Source: Acidimicrobiia bacterium (GTDB lineage Bacteria > Acidobacteriota > Vicinamibacteria > Vicinamibacterales > UBA2999). From it: DNA of 34,650 nt. A program made the position numbers and the translations under genes. Of the stretch, positions 30,506-34,650 are shown one piece after another. Location of the stretch: contig VFZH01000026.1 of assembly GCA_016871255.1 (NCBI GenBank), positions 1 through 34,650 on the forward strand, in the 5' to 3' direction. Within the stretch, counting starts at the first letter, position 1. Each line of letters opens with the position of its first letter. The notes beneath the pieces are model-generated. The model saw only the letters and a program-made list of their open reading frames with translations. It did no database searches and had not been told where the DNA came from.

Positions 30506-31963
30506 TCAGGCGCCGATGCCACCCATGCACAGGTACTTGATCTCGAGGTACTCATCGATGCCGTACTTCGAGCCCTCGCGGCCGAGGCCGGACTCCTTCA
30601 TGCCGCCGAACGGCGCCACCTCGGTCGACAGGATGCCCTCGTTGATGCCGACCATGCCGTATTCGAGGCGTTCGGCGACGCGCCAGACGCGGCCGATATC
30701 GCGCGAATAGAAGTACGAGGCCAGGCCGAACTCGGTGTCGTTGGCCATCTGCACCGCTTCCTCTTCGGTCTTGAAGCGGAACAGGGGCGCGAGCGGCCCG
30801 AAGGTCTCCTCGCGGGCCACCGCCATGTCGCGGGTGACGTTGGTGATGATGGTGGGCTGGAAGAACGAGCCGCCCAGCGAATGGCGCGCGCCGCCGACCA
30901 TCACCTTGGCGCCCTTCCTGACCGCATCCGAAATGTGCTCCTCGACCTTCTCGACGGCCGCCATGTCGATCAGCGGCCCCTGGTCGGTCTCGCCCTTGAG
31001 GCCGTCGCCGACGCGGAGCCTGGCGACGGCGTCCGCCAGCTTCCTGGCGAACGCGTCGTAGACCTTGTCGTGGACGAGGATGCGGTTCGAGCACACGCAG
31101 GTCTGGCCGGTGTTGCGGAACTTGGAGGCGAGTGCGCCTTTGACCGCCTCGTCGAGGTCGGCGTCGTCGAACACGATGAACGGTGCGTTGCCGCCCAACT
31201 CGAGGGACAGCTTCTTCATGGTGCCGGCGCACTGTTCCATCAGCTTCTTGCCGATCTCGGTCGAGCCGGTGAACGACAGCTTGCGCACGATCGGGTTCGA
31301 GCACATCTCATCGCCGATCGTGCGCGCCGAACCGGTGACGATGCTCAAGACCCCCCTGGGCACGCCGGCGCGTTCGGCCAGGTCGATCAGCGCAAGCGCG
31401 GTGTAGGGTGTCTGCGAGGCGGGTTTGACCACCATGGTGCAGCCGGCGGCGAGCGCCGCGCCGGCCTTGCGCGTGATCATCGCCGCCGGGAAGTTCCACG
31501 GCGTGATCGCGACGGTGACGCCGACCGGCTCCTTGATGACAACGATGCGCCGGCCCGGCGCGTTCTGCGGGATGGTGTCGCCATAGACGCGCTTCGCTTC
31601 CTCGCCGAACCATTCGATGAAGCTGGCAGCGTAGGCGACCTCGCCCTTGGCTTCGGCGAGCGGCTTGCCCTGCTCGGCCGTCATCAACACCGCGAGATCA
31701 TCGGTGTGCTGGATCATCAGCTCGAACCAGCGCCGCATGATGGCGGCGCGTTCCTTGCCGGTCTTGGCGCGCCAGCCCGGGAGCGCCTTGCTGGCGGCTT
31801 CGATGGCGCGGCGCGTCTCGGCCGTGCCCATGTCGGGGATGGTGCCCAGGACCTCGTTGGTCGCCGGGTTGTTGACCGGCTTCTTGGCGCCGGAGTCCGC
31901 ATCGACCCACACGCCGTCGATAAGGCACTGCTGACGGAACAGACGCGCGTCCTTGAGCTTCAT
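30506..31963 (-). CDS. gabD: Succinate-semialdehyde dehydrogenase (NADP+ type)
   Basis: 485 residues from ATG 31963; the frame is open to 32002 but the ribosome site (GAGGGTGGGTC) and family length favour 31963. It oxidises succinate semialdehyde to succinate. The sequence follows E. coli GabD closely along its whole length: LFRQQCLIDGVWVDADSG, EQGKPLAEAKGE, ITPWNFPAAMITRKAG, SLELGGNAPF with catalytic Glu255, NTGQTCVCSNR with catalytic Cys289, and GREGSKYGIDEYLEIKYLCM. No gabT, gabP or regulator is adjacent, so it stands alone. Glutarate semialdehyde dehydrogenase activity (DavD) is an alternative. Confidence 0.94.
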   Translation of the reverse strand: MKLKDARLFRQQCLIDGVWVDADSGAKKPVNNPATNEVLGTIPDMGTAETRRAIEAASKALPGWRAKTGKERAAIMRRWFELMIQHTDDLAVLMTAEQGKPLAEAKGEVAYAASFIEWFGEEAKRVYGDTIPQNAPGRRIVVIKEPVGVTVAITPWNFPAAMITRKAGAALAAGCTMVVKPASQTPYTALALIDLAERAGVPRGVLSIVTGSARTIGDEMCSNPIVRKLSFTGSTEIGKKLMEQCAGTMKKLSLELGGNAPFIVFDDADLDEAVKGALASKFRNTGQTCVCSNRILVHDKVYDAFARKLADAVARLRVGDGLKGETDQGPLIDMAAVEKVEEHISDAVRKGAKVMVGGARHSLGGSFFQPTIITNVTRDMAVAREETFGPLAPLFRFKTEEEAVQMANDTEFGLASYFYSRDIGRVWRVAERLEYGMVGINEGILSTEVAPFGGMKESGLGREGSKYGIDEYLEIKYLCMGGIGA

Positions 31964-32010
31964 GACCCACCCTCGGGATGATTTCGCGGCGAACCGCCGC
32001 AAAGACGGGC

Positions 32011-32016
32011 ACTATA
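32011..32016 (-). promoter_or_regulatory. -10 box of gabD (TATAGT)
   Basis: TATAGT read on the minus strand about 50 bases upstream of the gabD start. The same hexamer stands about the same distance before the radical SAM gene (34136-34131). No clear -35 box. Confidence 0.4.
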
Positions 32017-32019
32017 CCG

Positions 32020-32355
32020 CGTCGGTCGCGCTCCATCGACCGCTCGACCCAGTGGGCGGTCTTCGAGCCGAACGGTGAGCGACTGTGGGTCGCGATCCGG
32101 GGCGCGGTGTCGGATTTCCTGTTCAACGAATGGCGCAGCGGTGCCCTGCCGGGCGGCGCACCCGAAGAGGCGTATTTCGTGCGCTGTGATCGCAGCACCA
32201 TGACCCAGCACGATCTGGACAACGGCCGCTTGACCTGCGAAATCGGCGTGGCTGTGCTCGAACCGGCGGAGTTCGTCATCTTCCGCATCAGCCAGAAGAC
32301 CGCCGATGCCCGATCGCAGTCCGATCCATCCAGCGTGAGGCGAGGCGAACCATGA
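32020..32355 (+). pseudogene. Contractile tail sheath protein, C-terminal remnant
   Basis: About 110 codons ending at TGA 32353-32355. Seen: SIDRSTQWAVFEPNGERLW, VSDFLFNEWRSGALPGGAPE, EAYFVRCDRSTMTQHDLDNG and GVAVLEPAEFVIFRISQKTA. These are the hallmarks of the C-terminal domain of phage / extracellular contractile injection system sheath proteins (QWVVFEPN ... FLxxxWxxGAL ... YFVRCDxxTMTQxDxDxG). Complete sheaths have about 400-700 residues; the N-terminal part is gone. It lies antisense to, and just outside, the gabD promoter. No other injection-system gene than the tube remnant follows. Confidence 0.82.
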
Positions 32356-32460
32356 GGCTGGGAGCGGAATTCACCGTCGCCGAATACCGCAACGGCAACG
32401 ACCCGGAGAATCACGTGCGCGAGGTCGTCGGTGTGCATGAACCGTCGGATACGACCGTCA
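32352..32460 (+). pseudogene. Tail tube protein remnant
   Basis: ATG 32352 overlaps the sheath TGA (ATGA). The frame reads GAEFTVAEYRNGNDPENHVR followed by EVVGVHEPSDTTVRRG. The pattern EYRxGNDP...VRKxxGxxxxxDVTLKRG is the conserved core of gp19-like tail tube proteins, normally encoded right after the sheath. Both the N-terminal ~35 residues and everything after the RRG are missing. The frame runs on into unrelated arginine-rich text. Confidence 0.6.
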
Positions 32461-32463
32461 GGC

Positions 32464-32561
32464 GCGGCCGGGATCGGCGTGGACGACGTCGAGGACTACG
32501 CACGCCGCCGCGGCGTCAGCATTGACGAGGTGGAGCGGTGGGGCTGCAGCCGAACCTGTAG
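32464..32561 (+). pseudogene. Methionine synthase (MetH) C-terminal remnant
   Basis: The frame at 32467 reads VDDVEDYARRRGVSIDEVERW, and after two extra bases LQPNL-stop (TAG 32559-32561). E. coli-type MetH ends DQVEDYAKRKGMSVTEVERW then LAPNLGYD, so this is the extreme end of the reactivation domain. About 30 codons of a 1,200-residue protein remain. It follows directly on the tail-tube remnant and is followed, convergently, by the radical SAM gene 19 bases away. Confidence 0.65.
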
Positions 32562-32579
32562 ACGCAGCCCGGCGCGGTC

Positions 32580-34085
32580 TTACGCGGGCACCGTCAGGTA
32601 CGGCATCGGCTTGCCGGCGAACAGGCGCCGGCACGGCTTCGCGATGAGGCGCGCCCACCGCGCCGACCGATTGACGCGCGCGCTGTCGGTGGCGATGCCG
32701 GTGTTGGCGTACATCTGGCGGTACAGCTTCGAGATGAGCACGAACGCGAGCCGCGCCTTGAGCGACTTCACGCAGCGCGAGCGCGCCCAGATGTTCGACA
32801 GGCTGTAGAAGCTGTCCCACACGCCTTGCGTCCGCTCCCGGATCTCGTCCGCCGACATCACGGGGTGGGGCGTGTAGACCTTCGGCCGGGACGCCTGCGG
32901 AATCAGCCAGTGGCGCGTAATCGGCACGCCGGCAATCACGGTCGTGTCGTTCGCCATCGTCTTCTCCCACGCCGCGAAGTCGAGCGTGCCGGGGAACGGC
33001 GTGAGCATGACGAACTGCGCGAAGGTGAGATTGGCCCGGTGCGCGAGCGACGCCGTCGTGTCGAACGTGGCCGGGCGATCCGACGGCAGGCCGAAGATGA
33101 ACGAGCCCAGGACGTGCACGCCGGCACGGCGGAACGTCTGCAGCCGATCGACGAGATCCTCGCCGGCGGCGTTGAACGGCTTGTGGATGTCCTTGAGGCC
33201 TTCCGGCGTCACCGATTCGACGCCGACGAGCGCGCCCTTGATGCGCGCGCGCTTCATGGCCGCCAGGAACTCGGCGTCCTCGGCCGCCTCCATCGTGATC
33301 TGCGTGAAGAACACCATGTCGTCCGGCAGCTTCGCGAGCCGCTCCATCAGCTCGAAGCGATCCTGGCGGATCGCGAGCAGCCGGTTGAGCGTCGCGGGAT
33401 CGGCGCGCCGCCGGGCCATGCGCAGGTCGTCCTGTGCCACGGGATAGAAGTTGTCGTCGGCCAGCGCGATGAAGCGGAAGCCCTTCTGGCGGAGCTGAAC
33501 GACCTCGGCCATGATCGCGTCGGACGGCCGCGACCGCGGTTTCTGGCCGTCGGTCCGCCAGACCGAGCAGAACGAGCAGTACTTCGGGCAGCCGCGCACG
33601 GTCTGCACCGACGCCCACATGTACGCGTTCGGCGGCATCAGGTCCCAGCGTGCCGGCAGGAAGTCCGAGCCCTCGATCCGTCCGCCCTCGTACAGCCGCT
33701 TGAGCGAGCCGAGGTGCGCGTCGCGCACGATCTGGCTCCAGACGACGTCGCCGTCGCCCCTGGACACCGCGTGCGCGCCACCCAGTTCATGCGGCTCGTC
33801 GGGATAGAGCGTGGCGTGAATGCCGCCGAAGATGACCGTGGCGCCCCGCGCGCGCGCGGCGCGTCCGACTTCGTACCCACGCAGGGCATTGCCCGTGTGG
33901 ATGCCGATGCCGACGACGTCGCCTGGGCCGATGATCGACGGGTCCAACTGTTCCAGCGTCTCGTCGGTGATGACGGGGTCCCCGAACTCGGCAGGCGTGG
34001 CGGCAGCGATCACGTACAGCCAACGCGGGGTGATGACGCCGACCCCGAAGGACACGTGACTCGGGTTGACCAGGTGAACTCTCAC
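32580..34085 (-). CDS. B12-binding-domain type radical SAM protein
   Basis: 501 residues from GTG 34085, with GAGGAG four bases upstream of the start codon. The N-terminal ~150 residues look like the cobalamin-binding fold that precedes many radical SAM domains (VGIGIHTGNALRGYEVGRAA ... FGGIHATLYPDE), but the DxHxxG motif for lower-axial His ligation is not present. The 4Fe-4S motif is CPKYCSFC (Cys166, 170, 173). Further family motifs are FIALADDNFYP, GVESVTPEGL and GSFIFGLPSDRP. The class includes methyltransferases and the hopanoid-related HpnJ/HpnP proteins; the substrate is unknown. A conserved C-terminal helical domain follows (about 400-501). Monocistronic. Confidence 0.87.
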   Translation of the reverse strand: MRVHLVNPSHVSFGVGVITPRWLYVIAAATPAEFGDPVITDETLEQLDPSIIGPGDVVGIGIHTGNALRGYEVGRAARARGATVIFGGIHATLYPDEPHELGGAHAVSRGDGDVVWSQIVRDAHLGSLKRLYEGGRIEGSDFLPARWDLMPPNAYMWASVQTVRGCPKYCSFCSVWRTDGQKPRSRPSDAIMAEVVQLRQKGFRFIALADDNFYPVAQDDLRMARRRADPATLNRLLAIRQDRFELMERLAKLPDDMVFFTQITMEAAEDAEFLAAMKRARIKGALVGVESVTPEGLKDIHKPFNAAGEDLVDRLQTFRRAGVHVLGSFIFGLPSDRPATFDTTASLAHRANLTFAQFVMLTPFPGTLDFAAWEKTMANDTTVIAGVPITRHWLIPQASRPKVYTPHPVMSADEIRERTQGVWDSFYSLSNIWARSRCVKSLKARLAFVLISKLYRQMYANTGIATDSARVNRSARWARLIAKPCRRLFAGKPMPYLTVPA

Positions 34086-34130
34086 TCAACTCCTCGATTC
34101 AGGGGGCGCGCGCCGAAGGAAGGTGACAGC

Positions 34131-34136
34131 ACTATA
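34131..34136 (-). promoter_or_regulatory. -10 box of the radical SAM gene (TATAGT)
   Basis: TATAGT on the minus strand, about 46 bases upstream of GTG 34085. Identical hexamer and similar spacing to the gabD promoter. From here to 34267 I see no gene. Confidence 0.4.
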
Positions 34137-34267
34137 CCCGATCGGTGTTCAGTCGTGCCGCCGGGCGGCAGCGAACAGGCCGGGCAGTCGATCGAGCCGA
34201 TCCGAGGGGCCGCGCCCTCACGGGCGGCGGGGTGCCGGGCGCCGGGAGCGTGTCGCCGCCGGCGGAT

Positions 34268-34426
34268 CTACGGCTGCCGGCCGCGCTGCCAGCCGACGCC
34301 GAGCAACACGATTATCGACGGCGAATAGCGCCGTCCGAGCGACACCGGGCCGGCGTGCGTGTACGTCGTCGACGACAGGGCGTAGAAGGGCAGCAGAACG
34401 TCGAGCTGGACGAACGTCCGCGCCCG
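34268..34426 (-). pseudogene. Outer-membrane barrel protein, C-terminal remnant
   Basis: About 52 codons ending in TAG at 34268: TFVQLDVLLPFYALSSTTYT, then GPVSLGRRYSPSIIVLLGVG and WQRGRQP. The alternating hydrophobic pattern and the last strand suggest the end of a barrel protein. In front the frame becomes arginine/proline-rich and loses sense; a neighbouring frame (EAEFTRLRERFAGR) may hold more of it after a frameshift. No signal peptide. I do not know the family. Confidence 0.4.
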
Positions 34427-34490
34427 CGTGGCGCGCGGCCGGCGAACCGCTCCCGGAGGCGGGTGAACTCCGCCTCGGCCTCGCCGGATG

Positions 34491-34547
34491 CTGTGCAGGG
34501 GCGGGCCGGTGGCGGATCGCATAAGGGGCGTTCGCTAAGGGCCCTGG
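34491..34547. repeat. 57-58 bp dispersed repeat, copy 2
   Basis: CTGTGCAGGGGCGGGCC, GGCGGATCGCATAAGGGG and CGTTCGCTA follow each other as in the copy at 13661. It directly abuts the shared part of the right-hand IS, whereas no copy is found next to the left-hand IS. Identity by eye is about 46 of 58 positions. Confidence 0.6.
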
Positions 34548-34650
34548 CAGAAATTAGTTGCTCCACTCGGCCGTTTGTGATCTAACAGTGGTCGTTGAGG
34601 CGCGACACGGATCTCGAGGCGACGCTCGTCGCGAAGTATGCGGCGTTGTC
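34545..34650 (+). mobile_element. 5' end of an insertion sequence, right copy (continues right of the window)
   Basis: Same family as the element at 1-110 but in the opposite orientation. Shared text: AAATTAGTTG, GTTTGTGATCTAACA and TTGAGGCGCGACACGGA. Differences are scattered, about one base in four or five, so these are two diverged relatives and not identical recent copies. Confidence 0.6.
34595..34650 (+). CDS. Transposase, N-terminal 18 codons only (partial)
   Basis: TTG at 34595 opens LRRDTDLEATLVAKYAALS, aligned residue for residue with the left-hand copy (GTG start at 61). TAA at 34583-34585 excludes an earlier start in this frame. Family as for the left-hand copy, tentative. Confidence 0.45.
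   Translation, partial: MRRDTDLEATLVAKYAAL

Noticed and set aside
34086-34267. Possible gene between the radical SAM start and the barrel remnant
   Set aside because: Open frames on both strands are arginine/alanine-rich and without motifs; only the promoter-like TATAGT is supported.
1-34650. tRNA, rRNA, CRISPR arrays, riboswitches
   Set aside because: I looked for typical cloverleaf arms, regular direct repeats with spacers, and long structured leaders before the operons, and saw none.

Overview
This is a high-GC bacterial window (roughly two-thirds G+C by eye). I infer a soil-type Acidobacteriota, possibly of the Vicinamibacteria. The reasons are an Oar-like TonB-receptor fragment, a PEP-CTERM protein, an integron-type integrase remnant, and short palindromic and 9-bp repeats between genes. 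No 16S or other marker gene is present, so the taxonomy is only inference.

Layout. The two ends of the window are the 5' ends of two related insertion sequences that point outwards (1-110 minus, about 34545-34650 plus). The left one sits in a truncated integron-type tyrosine recombinase (102-209). Housekeeping genes follow: a secreted subtilase coupled to an outer-membrane barrel protein (329-2493, minus); a tightly overlapped nucleoside-salvage operon of thymidine phosphorylase, CNT transporter, purine nucleoside phosphorylase and cytidine deaminase (2523-6397, plus); an M48 metallopeptidase with a TonB-like protein (6553-9422, minus); and mtnA (9440-10495, plus).

From 10652 to 14511 the DNA is a junction zone of broken genes: a 5'-deleted TonB receptor abutting head to head on a 5'-deleted PEP-CTERM protein, a glycosidase tail, a glycosyltransferase whose C-terminus runs antisense into that tail, an msrB with an in-frame TGA, and an efflux-adaptor tail.

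From 14519 to 29636 lies a surface-glycan locus. The plus-strand operon holds two capsule-synthesis-like proteins (paralogous to each other), a GT9 heptosyltransferase, a lipid-flippase-type ABC exporter, a decayed fucosyltransferase-like gene, and two tandem paralogous GT2 enzymes, one of them fused to a TylF-like methyltransferase. Converging on it is a minus-strand operon (28676 down to 24721): a decayed NAD-dependent epimerase, a NeuB-type synthase without the SAF domain, a TIM-barrel sugar isomerase, a frameshifted Gfo/Idh/MocA oxidoreductase and a NeuA-type cytidylyltransferase. These look like the steps making and activating a nonulosonic (sialic-acid-like) sugar, with an isomerase and an oxidoreductase where a NeuC-type epimerase would be expected. 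A divergent GT2 gene closes the locus.

The right part has a small ORF, a YfiT-like DinB protein of lower GC, gabD, a second graveyard (remnants of a contractile tail sheath, tail tube and metH, 32020-32561), a radical SAM protein, and a beta-barrel tail. A 57-58 bp repeat occurs once in each of the two graveyards (13661, 34491).
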